A stretch of 64,000 bases of DNA, taken from VAZQ01 sp963744275. Lineage in GTDB: Bacteria; Pseudomonadota; Alphaproteobacteria; Rhizobiales; Xanthobacteraceae. Of this stretch, positions 47,657 through 57,998 are shown piece by piece; positions within the stretch are counted from its first letter, which is position 1; the number at the start of each line of letters is the position of its first letter. Location: assembly GCA_963744275.1 (NCBI GenBank), contig CAVUSX010000015.1:344242-408241 (forward strand). The letters run 5' to 3'. Both the position numbers and the translations under genes were made by a program. The notes beneath the pieces are model-generated. The model saw nothing but the letters and a program-made list of their open reading frames with translations, was not told where the DNA came from and searched no databases.

Positions 47657-47744
47657 TGTCGTCCCTGCGAAGGCAGGGACCCATACGCCGTGTTCTCTCG
47701 ATGGGCTGCGACGTATGGGTCCCGGCGCTACGGCCGGGACGACA
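47657..47744. repeat. Nested hairpin repeat between convergent genes
   Basis: The ends TGTCGTCCC and GGGACGACA pair, enclosing two smaller hairpins (CCCTGCGAAGGCAGGG-type and CCCGGCGCTACGGCCGGG) and the inner pair GACCCATACG / CGTATGGGTC. It lies between uppP and lepB, which converge, and can act as a bidirectional terminator. The style is that of dispersed rhizobial palindromes. Confidence 0.8.
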
Positions 47745-47766
47745 GAGAAATGGAAGAGAGGCTGCG

Positions 47767-48519
47767 CTACCGCGTCATCGTGAGCAGCCGGTTCCAGCGC
47801 ACGGCCCAAGGCCAGCGCCACACCTCCCAGGCGTGCTCGCCCTCCCTCACCGAGAAGAAGATGACCTGCGCGCGGCCGATGAGATTCTCGAACGGCACGT
47901 AGCCGACCTGGCTCAGCACGCGGCTGTCGGCCGAGTTGTCGCGGTTGTCGCCCATCATGAAATAATGTCCGGGCGGCACCGTGTAGACCGGCGTGTTGTC
48001 GTAGGGGCCGTTGTCGAACAGGCTCAAGGTCGTGTAGCTCACCCCGTTCGGCAGCGTCTCCTTGAAGCGCTTGGTGCGGGTAGTGCGGCCTTCCTCGGTC
48101 TCCACGAAGTCGTCGATTGCCTCGCGGCGCACCGGCTCGTCGTTGATGTAGAGCGCCCCCTTGATCACCTGGATGCGGTCGCCCGGAAGCCCGATCACGC
48201 GCTTGATATAGTCGATCGAATCATCCGTCGGCAGCCGGAACACCACGATGTCGCCGCGCTCGGGCTCGGAGGCGAAGATGCGGCCGGAGAACCAGGGCGG
48301 CGAGAACGGCAAGGAAAAGTGTGTGAAGCCGTAGGAATATTTCGAGACGAACAGGTAGTCGCCGACCAGCAGCGTCTCCTTCATCGAGCCCGACGGAATG
48401 TTGAAGGGCTGGAACAGGAAGGTGCGAAAGACGAGCGCGATCAGGAAGGCCTGAAGAATGACGCGCCCGGTCTCGGCGATGCCGCCGTCTTTCCGTTTTG
48501 CGCCCGAGCTCAAGCTCAC
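47767..48519 (-). CDS. lepB: Signal peptidase I
   Basis: A 250-residue type I signal peptidase. One N-terminal helix (ILQAFLIALVFRTFLF) anchors it, followed by IPSGSMKETLLVGD with the catalytic Ser (about 45) and DYIKRVIGLPGD with the general-base Lys (about 106). GHYFMMGDNRDNSADSR is box E. It cleaves Sec signal peptides at the outer face of the inner membrane. GTG at 48519 with GAGGGACGG upstream is the start. In many relatives rnc and era follow lepB, but here the gene is alone and converges with uppP. The frame is intact. Confidence 0.93.
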   Translation of the reverse strand: MSLSSGAKRKDGGIAETGRVILQAFLIALVFRTFLFQPFNIPSGSMKETLLVGDYLFVSKYSYGFTHFSLPFSPPWFSGRIFASEPERGDIVVFRLPTDDSIDYIKRVIGLPGDRIQVIKGALYINDEPVRREAIDDFVETEEGRTTRTKRFKETLPNGVSYTTLSLFDNGPYDNTPVYTVPPGHYFMMGDNRDNSADSRVLSQVGYVPFENLIGRAQVIFFSVREGEHAWEVWRWPWAVRWNRLLTMTR

Positions 48520-48841
48520 CCGTCCCTCGCCGTCCTATGAGTGCAGCACATTCGATCCCCGCGCCGAGCCTGTCAACCGGCGGACCGGCCGGCCCTCGAC
48601 TGCGCGTTCCCGCTCGACCAACGGCGCGGTCGGGATGCGGTCGAGTTTCTCGATATGCTCGATATGTTGGTGCGGCAGTTCCGCGCGGCGCCGGCGCGGC
48701 TTGCGCCAAGTCTACAGTGGCCCGCCGCACGGTGGCGTTGTGGTCCGGCGTTGTGATCGTGGGCCCGCGACCGAAGCCGGAAACGTCCGACTTCGGCTCA
48801 AACGGGCGCAGGCTCTTCCGATCCGGTGCGATCAGAAGACC
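48520..48841. other. Non-coding gap between ctpA and lepB
   Basis: These 322 bases lie downstream of ctpA and upstream of lepB, both on the minus strand. No reading frame has convincing composition, and no strong palindrome was noticed. The lepB promoter is expected in its left part. Confidence 0.5.
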
Positions 48842-50171
<1,330 letters not shown>

Positions 50172-50949
50172 GCTTCGCAAACCTTCTTGTTTCGGTTTTG
50201 GCCGCTCACTGGTCCGTGTGCCGGCCAAGAACCTCATCCAGAGTGGGCGATCCAGCGTGAGCCGGAGGACCGATCTCGAACGGAACCCACCCCGGAAACC
50301 CAAGATGGGAAACCCCCGAATAGAATCCCGAATGTTCCTGTGACAGCTATAATAATTCCGGCTTCCCTTGCATAGAGAATTTGGTGACCATTCGCTGAAT
50401 TTAGGGATGCGATGACGTGGCTTTCGCGCCGAAAGGCCCCAAATTCACCAAATTCGGCATATTGTGGCGCAAACCCGCCCGCGCTCCAGCCAATCGCCAC
50501 GATTGTCGCGGAGGCCGCCGGCTGATCCGGCCGGATGCCGATGCATGCCGGATTCACCCCGGGTCCGAGATCCGACCACAGCGCCGGCGGACCGACCGGC
50601 CCGCCGCCGGCAGCTCCGGAACACATTAATGCTTAATGCCGGAGACGCCGCGGGTCTCGGCGTCGGAGACGCCCCAGCGGGTCCGCGCACGCACCGCTCG
50701 GCTGTGCGCCACACCCCGAAAAAAGGCGGCTATCTCGATTGTCACCCGGGTATTTCAGCCGGTATTCTCGGCCGCTGACGCCTCCCGGCCGGCGCTCCCG
50801 GCCGCGCGCCATTCGCGAAACCGCGCCGGCTTGCACGCGAATTGAGGCCAGCACGCGAATTTTTATGCTGTGAATTGCAAAACGGGATGATATTGCCAGT
50901 TTGCAATTCGCAACGTCCCTGAAATCGACCAACCGCCGCTAGCCCGGGG
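50172..50949. promoter_or_regulatory. Long non-coding region with operator-like repeats
   Basis: 778 bases between the divergent ctpA and deaminase genes, without a credible gene. Its right part drops in GC and contains an 11-base direct repeat GCACGCGAATT (50833-50843 and 50851-50861). An imperfect inverted repeat GAATTGCAAAAC (50872-50883) / GTTTGCAATTC (50899-50909) follows. These lie 40 to 120 bases before the deaminase start and look like regulator-binding sites. The rest, 50172-50830, shows nothing recognisable. Confidence 0.45.
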
Positions 50950-51651
50950 TTGACTGCATGCGACATGATTGCATGCAACAAATGCAGCACCGCCGCCATG
51001 GATTCATCGCGCCAAACCACCGACGAAGCCATGATGGCACGTTGCGTCGAGCTGTCGCGTATCGCGGTCGGCAAAGGCGAATATCCGTTCGGCACGGTGA
51101 TCGCGCGCGAGGGAAAAATCCTGGCGGAGGCGATCAATCACACGGTCCGGGACGGCGACGTGACGCGGCACGCCGAGGTCATCGCGCTGTCGCAGGCCCA
51201 AAAGGCGATCGGCCGGGAGCAGCTTCGCCATTACACGCTTTATACCAATATCGAGCCGTGCGCGATGTGCTCCTACTGCATACGCGAGGCGTGGATCGGC
51301 CGGGTGGTCTACGCGCTCTCCTCGCCGGTCATGGGCGGGTTCTCGAAATGGAACATCTTGCGTGACGACGACATGGCGGCCCGCATGGCGCAGGTTTTTG
51401 CCGCCGTGCCGGAAGTCGTGAGCGGCGTCCTGGCGGGCGAGGCGCAACAAGCCTGGCGGGACTGGAATCCGCTCGCCTGGCACATGATCAAGCTGCGCGG
51501 CCTGTTGACCGACCCGCGCCCGGAACCCGTCCAGGTGCGGCCCGCGCACAGCCGCTCGCTGATGCATTACGTGCAGATTCTCCTGGAGCGCGCCCGTCCG
51601 GCTCGCGCGGAGACGCAAGCGGGCGACGCGCAAGAGAACAGCCATTTGTAA
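50950..51651 (+). CDS. Cytidine/guanine deaminase-like zinc enzyme
   Basis: A 233-residue nucleoside deaminase of the TadA/guanine deaminase type. HAEVIAL provides the zinc His and catalytic Glu, and PCAMCSYC the two Cys ligands. The N-terminus is a conventional deaminase helix (ARCVELSRIAVGKGEYPFGT). Residues after about 160 form an extra helical tail (PEVVSGVLAGEAQQAWRDWN) not found in TadA, so a base or nucleoside other than tRNA adenosine may be the substrate. An internal ATG at 50998 is an alternative start; neither has a strong ribosome binding site. Repeats upstream suggest regulation. The methyltransferase gene follows after 32 bases. Confidence 0.78.
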   Translation: MTACDMIACNKCSTAAMDSSRQTTDEAMMARCVELSRIAVGKGEYPFGTVIAREGKILAEAINHTVRDGDVTRHAEVIALSQAQKAIGREQLRHYTLYTNIEPCAMCSYCIREAWIGRVVYALSSPVMGGFSKWNILRDDDMAARMAQVFAAVPEVVSGVLAGEAQQAWRDWNPLAWHMIKLRGLLTDPRPEPVQVRPAHSRSLMHYVQILLERARPARAETQAGDAQENSHL

Positions 51652-51683
51652 TTCGTCCAATTCGCCAAGGAGCAATATCGATC

Positions 51684-52436
51684 ATGGATCAAACAACACC
51701 TAAAGAGCTCATCGACCGGCATGCCGCCGGCGGTCTCGACCGCCACGGCAGTCCCCATAGCCTGCTCCGCCGGATGATGCGGGCTTTCATCTATTTCTTC
51801 TCCTACCACATGGTTCTCACCCGGCAGAACATCCAGAAGGTGCGGGCCGCCGGCTTCGACCTGACGGTCCGCCCGACGGTGTTCCATCCGAAATTCTTCG
51901 TCAGCAGCCAGCGCTTCGCCGAGTTCATCGACGGCCTCGACCTCAAGGGCAAGCGCGTGATCGATATCGGAACCGGGTCCGGCATCCTGGCGCTGGCGGC
52001 GGCGCGGGCCGGCGCCGAAAACGTCGTGGCGGCCGACATCAACCCGAACGCGGCGCTCAATGCCGCCGAGAACGCGCGCGCCAACGGGTTCGGCGACCGC
52101 ATCGTCGGGGTTTGCTCCAACCTGCTGGCGGCGCTGGCGCCGCGCCCGCTGTTCGACGTGATCCTGTCGAGCCCGCCCAAGCATGCGGGCGAGCCGAAAA
52201 ATCTGGCCGATCGCGGCTGGAAGGCGGGTCCGGCCTATCGCGACGTCGCGGCCCTGTTCGACCAGGCGCGCGAGCGCCTGAAACCCGGCGGACGCATCTA
52301 CGTCATGGTGTCGTCGGATTCCGATCTCGACCTGTTCGGCAAGCTGATCGACAAGGCCGGATTCCGCGCCAAGCTCGCGCACGAATATTCGATCCTGATC
52401 GAGTCGTTCATCATCTACGAGCTGGCCGCGAGCTAA
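51684..52436 (+). CDS. Class I SAM-dependent methyltransferase (RlmG/PrmC-like fold)
   Basis: A 250-residue methyltransferase. Motif I VIDIGTGSGILALAAARAGA and VAADINPNAAL bind S-adenosylmethionine. The catalytic-loop motif is SSPPKHAGE, a variant of the NPPY seen in N-methyltransferases acting on nucleic acids or glutamine. The N-terminal part (about 1-75) is a substrate-recognition extension with VRPTVFHPKFFVSSQRFAEF. Sequence alone does not decide between a small-molecule and a macromolecule target. AAGGAG precedes the start. It is probably co-transcribed with the deaminase gene. A palindrome immediately follows the stop. The frame is intact. Confidence 0.82.
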   Translation: MDQTTPKELIDRHAAGGLDRHGSPHSLLRRMMRAFIYFFSYHMVLTRQNIQKVRAAGFDLTVRPTVFHPKFFVSSQRFAEFIDGLDLKGKRVIDIGTGSGILALAAARAGAENVVAADINPNAALNAAENARANGFGDRIVGVCSNLLAALAPRPLFDVILSSPPKHAGEPKNLADRGWKAGPAYRDVAALFDQARERLKPGGRIYVMVSSDSDLDLFGKLIDKAGFRAKLAHEYSILIESFIIYELAAS

Positions 52437-52439
52437 GTC

Positions 52440-52507
52440 GTAGGGCGCAATCGCTTTATTGCGCCAAGCCGCCCCGCCGGCGGCGCAATAAAGCGATTGC
52501 GCCCTAC
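52440..52507. repeat. Palindromic repeat, copy 2 (GTAGGGCGCAATCG family)
   Basis: Arms 52440-52465 and 52482-52507 are perfect 26-base inverted repeats, identical to those at 36210-36303, with a 16-base loop. It begins 4 bases after the methyltransferase stop and ends 15 bases before the GST stop, between convergent genes, so it can form a terminator hairpin for both. Confidence 0.92.
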
Positions 52508-52522
52508 GGTTCCGGAGCCTCC

Positions 52523-53182
52523 CTACTGCGCGGCGCTCTTCGGCGAAGTTGGGTTAGGCAAGTCCCGCGCCAGCGCAAGCTTCTCCTCCGCCACCACGCG
52601 GCGCACCGCAGGCCGCTGCAGCATGCGGTCCTTCAATGCCGAGTAGTGCTCGAGCTCCTGCACCGGCAGCTCGCGGCGGAAGCCCCAGGCGTAGAACACC
52701 AACCCATAGGCATCGAGGACCGAGTACCGGTCGGCGAACCATTCGCGCCCGGCCAGCATGGCGTCGATCTGCTGCAAATAGCCGTGGAAGGTCTTGAGGC
52801 CGGCTTCCTTGATGGTCGGGTAGGCGGCCGGGTCGGTGGCGTATCGCTCCGGCCGGCCGATATGCGCATGCGCCGGATGCACGCTGGCGGCAAAGAAACC
52901 GATCAATGAGAGCGCGCGCGCCTCGGCGATCGGCTCGCCCGGCCACAGCCCGAACCGCTTGCCGAGATAAGGAAGTATCGCCGTGTTCTCGGTCAACGGC
53001 TCGCCATCATCGAGACGCAGCACCGGCACGCGCCCCTGCGGGTTGATCTTGAGATAGGGCTCGGTGCGCTGCTCGCCCTTGGCGAGATCGACGAGCTGCT
53101 TCTCGTATTTCTCGCCGCTCTCCTCCAGCACGATATGGGCCGCCAGCGAGCAGGCCCCGGGCGTGAAATACAACGTCAACAT
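52523..53182 (-). CDS. Glutathione S-transferase
   Basis: A 219-residue GST. The start at 53182 (MLTLYFTPGACSLAAHIV) follows GGGAG and is the usual beta-class opening with the active-site Ser/Cys region. The thioredoxin-like domain ends near LTENTAILPYLGKRFGL. The helical domain includes GREWFADRYSVLDAYGLVFY, the conserved N-capping box. It should conjugate glutathione to electrophiles or act as a reductase. It converges with the methyltransferase gene across the repeat. The TolA-like gene lies upstream on the same strand. The frame is intact. Confidence 0.9.
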   Translation of the reverse strand: MLTLYFTPGACSLAAHIVLEESGEKYEKQLVDLAKGEQRTEPYLKINPQGRVPVLRLDDGEPLTENTAILPYLGKRFGLWPGEPIAEARALSLIGFFAASVHPAHAHIGRPERYATDPAAYPTIKEAGLKTFHGYLQQIDAMLAGREWFADRYSVLDAYGLVFYAWGFRRELPVQELEHYSALKDRMLQRPAVRRVVAEEKLALARDLPNPTSPKSAAQ

Positions 53183-53246
53183 TGGTGATGCTCCCTGAAA
53201 ACGGATGAACCGATCATGCCGGACGGACAAAACAATGTCGACGACG

Positions 53247-54062
53247 CTAATGAGTTGCCGAGACGTCCGGCAGGCTCACTGGGCCGCCTGGGCCTTGGGG
53301 CGTGAAGCTCATGTCGAGAATCTTCCAGTCCTGGTACTTGGCGGCCGGCAGAGCCGTGTACGGTTGGCATTTTTGCAGCGCGCGCTTGGCGCTTTCCTTG
53401 AGCGGATTGCCGTCGATCGACATGGGCGCCGCGATCAGCTCCGGCGCGGCACCGAGCGTGCCATTGGGATTCAAGGCTATGCGCATCACGATGGTGGCGT
53501 CAGGCGTGTTCGGCATGCCGGCCGGCGCGACCCAGCATCGGCTCACCTGCGCCTTGAAGGCCGCGACCTCCTCGCGGGCGAGATTCGATTTCTCCTCGCT
53601 CGGGGGCGCGGCCAGGCTGGTCACCGTATCGGTCGGCAGATTGAGCATCCAGGCGAGCCGCGCCGCGGTCGCGGCGCGCTCCTCCTCGCTGTCCGGCGCG
53701 GTCTTGCTCTGCGGCGGCCGCTGGTCGGCGTCGACGGCCGTCTTGGATGGCTCCGGTTTGGGCGGCCCGTTCTTGGGGGAGGCCGTCTTTGGGTCGGGCT
53801 TGCGCGCGGGCGGCGGCTCGGATTTCGGCTTTTCGCTCTGGAGCTCTTCCGCCTTCGGCTGCTCGGTCTTGGCCTCCTGCGTCTCGGTCTTGGCGGCCTC
53901 GCTCTTGGGCACGTCCTGCGGCGCCACGAGATCGACCAGGATCGGATCGGCGCTCGCCGGACCGAATGTGCTGGCACCGGGCCCGAGCGCCAGCCACAGC
54001 ATGATCACGACGTGAATAGCGACCGATATCACGAGACAGTTGCGCAGGGTCGTCATGATCAA
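53247..54062 (-). CDS. TolA/TonB-like envelope protein
   Basis: A 271-residue protein with one N-terminal helix (LVISVAIHVVIMLWLALG). A long Pro/Lys/Glu-rich spacer spans about residues 45-130 and should cross the periplasm. The C-terminal domain (SRCWVAPAGM to the end) resembles TonB/TolA C-termini. Such proteins couple the inner membrane to outer-membrane partners, but TolQR or ExbBD are not adjacent, so this may be an accessory member. The start is MIMTTLRN at 54062 or MTTLRN at 54056. It lies 64 bases upstream of the GST gene. The frame is intact. Confidence 0.72.
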   Translation of the reverse strand: MIMTTLRNCLVISVAIHVVIMLWLALGPGASTFGPASADPILVDLVAPQDVPKSEAAKTETQEAKTEQPKAEELQSEKPKSEPPPARKPDPKTASPKNGPPKPEPSKTAVDADQRPPQSKTAPDSEEERAATAARLAWMLNLPTDTVTSLAAPPSEEKSNLAREEVAAFKAQVSRCWVAPAGMPNTPDATIVMRIALNPNGTLGAAPELIAAPMSIDGNPLKESAKRALQKCQPYTALPAAKYQDWKILDMSFTPQGPGGPVSLPDVSATH

Positions 54063-54362
54063 GCCGCGTGTGAATCCGGGAGCCGTTTGAGCCGTCCCTG
54101 GCCGATCGTGACGGCGATGCCCCCGCGTCGATGCGGCGGCCCGATGACCTTGAAATCATAGCACGCCGCAGTGGCGCAGTCGGCGGGATAATTCGCCCGC
54201 TTCCGCCGCCGCGCCGCCCGCGCCGAAGCCACCATGGCCATCAAAGAGATGGAGCGGTTTTCCGCATTCCGGGCTGATGCGAACGCGCGCCAATTCGGCT
54301 AGAGTTGCGCAACCCTCCGCGACGGTGGAGCGATCGTCGCGCCGGACAAACGGGAGGTGCGC

Positions 54363-56432
54363 ATGGTTGGATCGGGGCTTGGCAGGATGGTGGCGGCGGC
54401 AGCCATGCTGGCGACCTTTGCGGGTGCCGCGCAGGCGCGGGTCACCAGGATCGTCATCGACGCGCAGGTATCGCCGGCCTTCAACGGCGCGAGCTTCGGA
54501 ACCGCCGGCCCTTACGAGACCCTGGCCGGGCGCGCCTTCGGGGAGCTCGATCCGAACGATGCGCACAATGCCATCATCCAGGACATCAAGCTCGCGCCCC
54601 GCAATGCGCGCGGCATGGTCGAGTACACGGCTTCGTTCCAGCTGGTGAAGCCAATCGACATGTCGCGGTCGAGCCGCCTGATGTGGCACGACGTGCCCAA
54701 TCGCAGCGGCCGCATCACCATCGGGCCGCTCGAGCGCGCCACCGGCGACATCGGTCTCTCCAGCGGCTGGCAGGGCGACAATTCGGGCCGCACCGCGCCG
54801 CGCCCCGACAACGATTATGTGATCGTGCCGGTGGCGCACAATCCCGACGGATCGCCGATCACCGGCCGCGTCATGGGGCGCATCCTCAATGCCGCCGGGC
54901 CGGGCTCGCGGCCCATGATCGTGCACTCCAATCCGCTGCCCTATCGGCCCCTCACCCTCGACACCAAGGAGGCGAGCCTCACCACCCATGCGTCCGAGAC
55001 CGCCGACGGCGTGATCGGCGGCAGCGCCGATGTCCCGTCCACCGACTGGGCCTTCGCCAAATGCAGCGCCGAGCATCCCTTCCCCGGCACCCCCGACCCG
55101 ACCGAGATTTGCCTGAAGAACGGCTTTGATCCCAAGCTCCTCTACCAGGTGGTGTTCACCGCCAAGGATCCGCTGGTGCTGGGCATCGGGTTCGCGGCCT
55201 TCCGCGACGTGGGCTCCTTCTTCCGCAATGCCACGCAGGACGATGCCGGCACGCCCAATCCGGTCGCGGGCGGGGTCGGCTGGGCGATCACCCGCGGAGT
55301 TTCCCAATCGGGCAACTTCGTGCGCGGCTTCATCCATCTCGGCTTCAATCAGGACGAGGCCGGACGCCAAGTCTATGACGGGGCCTGGCCCATCATCGCG
55401 GGCCGCCGCATCGCCTTGAATTTCCGCTTCGCCATGCCGGACGGTGTGCTCAAGCTGTACGAGCCGGGCAGCGAAGGCCCGCAATGGTGGGCGCCCTGGC
55501 CCGACCCGGTGCGCGGCCTGCCGGCTGCCGGCATTCTCGATCGCTGCAGCGCGACCCATACCTGCCCGAAGATCATCGAGCATTTCGGCTCAGCCGAGGT
55601 CTGGGGCCTCAAGCTCACGCCCGAATGGGTCGGCACCGCCGGCGATGCCGACATTCCGTTGCCGGACAATGTGCGGCGCTATTACATCGCCAGCACCCAG
55701 CACGGCGGTGGCAAAGGCGGCTTCAGCACCGTCGCGCTCGCGCCCCCGGCCTGCCCCAGCACCGGCTACGGCCAGGGCGTGCTGGCCGACAATCCGATGC
55801 CGCACACCGAGACCGTGAATGCCATCCGGGTGCATTTCCGCGATTGGGTCATGAAGGGGGTGGCGCCGCCGCCCAGCCGCTACCCCACCCTCGCGAACGG
55901 AACGCTGGCCGATGCCACCAGCGCCGCCATGGGCTTCCCGGCGATTCCGGGCCTGCCGGCCGGCACCCCGACCGGTCTCATCAATCCCGGCCTCGATTAC
56001 GACTTCGGCCCCGGCTTCAACTACATGGACGGATCGGGCGTGCAGAGCGTGGTGCCGCCGCGCATCAAGCAGGTCATCGCCTTGAAGGTGCCGAAAGTCG
56101 ACGCGGACGGCAACGAGCAGGGCGGCGTGCCGGTGGTGCTGCGCGATGCGCCGCTCGGCACCTATCTGGGCTGGAACATCACCGCGGCCGGATTCCACAA
56201 GGGCCAGATCTGCAACTATGCGGGCGGCATGATTCCCTTCGCCCGCACCAAGGCCGAGCGCATGGCGAGCGAAGATCCGCGCCCCTCGCTCGAGGAGCGC
56301 TACGTCGACCATGCCGGCTATGTGGCGGCCGTCGCGGCCGCCGCCCGCAACGCGGTGGCGGCGGGCTTCCTGCTCGAGGCCGACCAGAAGAAGCTGCTCG
56401 CCGCCGCGGAAGCGAGCGACGTGCTCAAGTAA
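54363..56432 (+). CDS. Exported alpha/beta-hydrolase domain protein
   Basis: A 689-residue secreted protein of the large alpha/beta hydrolase-domain family found next to catabolic genes. The start at 54363 (MVGSGLGRM) follows GGGAGG; the signal peptide ends GAAQARV. N-terminal beta strands (RIVIDAQVSPAFNGASFG) precede the hydrolase core, whose nucleophile elbow is GVSQSGNFVRGF. GGGKGGFSTVALAPP and HTETVNAIRVHFRDWVMKG are later family blocks. It probably hydrolyses an ester or lactone in the periplasm. The C-terminus is an Ala-rich helix. The frame is intact. It is the first of several exported enzymes on the plus strand. Confidence 0.82.
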   Translation: MVGSGLGRMVAAAAMLATFAGAAQARVTRIVIDAQVSPAFNGASFGTAGPYETLAGRAFGELDPNDAHNAIIQDIKLAPRNARGMVEYTASFQLVKPIDMSRSSRLMWHDVPNRSGRITIGPLERATGDIGLSSGWQGDNSGRTAPRPDNDYVIVPVAHNPDGSPITGRVMGRILNAAGPGSRPMIVHSNPLPYRPLTLDTKEASLTTHASETADGVIGGSADVPSTDWAFAKCSAEHPFPGTPDPTEICLKNGFDPKLLYQVVFTAKDPLVLGIGFAAFRDVGSFFRNATQDDAGTPNPVAGGVGWAITRGVSQSGNFVRGFIHLGFNQDEAGRQVYDGAWPIIAGRRIALNFRFAMPDGVLKLYEPGSEGPQWWAPWPDPVRGLPAAGILDRCSATHTCPKIIEHFGSAEVWGLKLTPEWVGTAGDADIPLPDNVRRYYIASTQHGGGKGGFSTVALAPPACPSTGYGQGVLADNPMPHTETVNAIRVHFRDWVMKGVAPPPSRYPTLANGTLADATSAAMGFPAIPGLPAGTPTGLINPGLDYDFGPGFNYMDGSGVQSVVPPRIKQVIALKVPKVDADGNEQGGVPVVLRDAPLGTYLGWNITAAGFHKGQICNYAGGMIPFARTKAERMASEDPRPSLEERYVDHAGYVAAVAAAARNAVAAGFLLEADQKKLLAAAEASDVLK

Positions 56433-56775
56433 GCGTCGCGCTCTCGCTGACGAGATTTCGGGAGTGGCTGACGCGGCTCCCGAAATTGCTCCGGTGTGCA
56501 CACATCTCGCGCGCGACGATCGCCACGCTGGCCGCTCGCCATCGGCTGCCGGCAATTTATCCGCTCGAGCTCTTCGCAACCAGCGCAGGCCTGGTCTCGC
56601 AGATCGCTCCTCGAAAGTCATGGCAATCGCATCGGGCACGTTGCGGGCGTCCGCCAGCGGCACGTTGGCATCCCGATCAAAGGGTGCCACTTGATGTTTT
56701 CGGCGCAAACCTGTTCCATCCAGGCGGCAGGTCGCCGGTCGTTCGTCCGGCGGCGTCGGTAGGGGGGACTTTGCG
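56433..56775 (+). terminator. Possible terminator hairpin within a non-coding gap
   Basis: The stem ATTTCGGGAG (56455-56464) / CTCCCGAAAT (56477-56486) lies 22 bases beyond the alpha/beta-hydrolase stop. It lacks a strong T run, so the terminator role is uncertain. The rest of this 343-base gap contains no credible gene; its right end holds GGGGGGA, the ribosome binding site of the next gene. Confidence 0.4.
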
Positions 56776-57742
56776 ATGAAACTTCATGTCACCCTCGCGC
56801 TTGCCATCATGCGCATGGGGCGTTACCGAGGCGGCTGCTCAGCCGGCGGCCAATTCGATCGAAGCGCATCTTGCGGCGGCAAAAGCGGCGGCCGGATTCG
56901 ATTTTCCGGGCCTTCTGGCACGCAACTGCATTGCGCCGCAGACCGCCGAGGGCCCCGATGTCGCGCCGCCGCCGCCGCCCGATCGGGCAAGCTGGTATAC
57001 CGATCCGGGCAAGGTCTTCGACAACCTCTACTTCGTCGGCACCAAGTTTCACTCCGCGTGGGCGATGACGGGCAGCGAGGGAATCATCCTGCTCGATACG
57101 CTGTACGATTACGCCTCCGAGGAGGCGATCGTCGGCGGATTGAAGAAGCTCGGCCTCGATCCTGCCACCGTCAAATACGTCATCGTCTCCCATGCCCACG
57201 CCGATCATGACGGCGGAGCCAAGCTGATGCAGGATCGTTTCGGGTCCCGCATCATCATGGGCGGACCCGACTGGGACCGGATCGAGAACTCCGTCAATCG
57301 GTACCCGAACGGCAAGCCCAAGCGCGACATCGTCGCCCTCGACGGCCAGAAGATCGTGCTGGGCGATGCGGCGGTGACGCTCGCCCTCACGCCCGGCCAC
57401 ACCGCCGGCACGGTTTCGATGTTCTTTCAGGTGAGGGACAACGGCAAGCCCCTGATGGTGGCGTATTCGGGCGGGACCGCGTTCAACTTCCCGAACGACG
57501 TGCCGCATTTCGACACCTACATCTACACCCAGCGCAAGATGGCGGAGCTCGCCGCCAGCCAGAACGCGAGCGTCATCATGACGAACCACTCGGAATTCGA
57601 CAACGCGGTCACCAAGATCAAGACGCTTGCGGCGCGCAAGCCCGGCGAGCCGCATGCTTTCGACCTCGGACGCGACACGGTGCTGCGCTATTTCAAGACG
57701 TCGGAAGAATGCGCCCAGGTGGCGCGCCTCAAGCTCCTGTAG
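56776..57742 (+). CDS. Metallo-beta-lactamase-fold hydrolase, exported (one frameshift)
   Basis: About 320 residues after removal of one base near 56812, which gives MKLHVTLALAIMAWGVTEAAAQ as a signal peptide. The zinc site VSHAHADHDGG, LTPGHTAGT and TNHSEFDN places it near class B3 beta-lactamase-like enzymes, which include lactonases and antibiotic hydrolases. A loop DVAPPPPPDRASWY precedes the core. Without more evidence it should not be called a resistance enzyme. GGGGGGACTT is the ribosome binding site. It lies between the alpha/beta hydrolase and PQQ dehydrogenase genes, all exported. Confidence 0.85.
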
Positions 57743-57998
57743 CGCCGCCGACCCTCAACGCTGCCTTTGAAAAAACCGTGACCTTTGCATGTCCCGCGGT
57801 TTGTCGCCCATTGCGGCGGTTCACGGCACCGCAGCGATGCGTCCGCTGTCAGGAGGAGAACCGGATGGTCGGGGCGGACTCGGTCGGCTCAGCCGGCCGG
57901 ACGACGCCGTGCCTGCGGGCCACTCGATGGGTAGCCGCAAATGTGCTAGAAAAAAAGCGGCCAAAACCAACAACAGGCCGCAACTCGGAGGAAGCACC

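Noticed and set aside
50234..50626. Minus-strand open frame of 130 codons upstream of ctpA
   Set aside because: Gly/Ser-rich composition without signal, domain or ribosome binding site; probably chance.
56776..57742. Metallo-beta-lactamase resistance gene
   Set aside because: The zinc motifs define the fold only; neighbours point to general periplasmic hydrolysis, so an antibiotic-resistance name is not supported.
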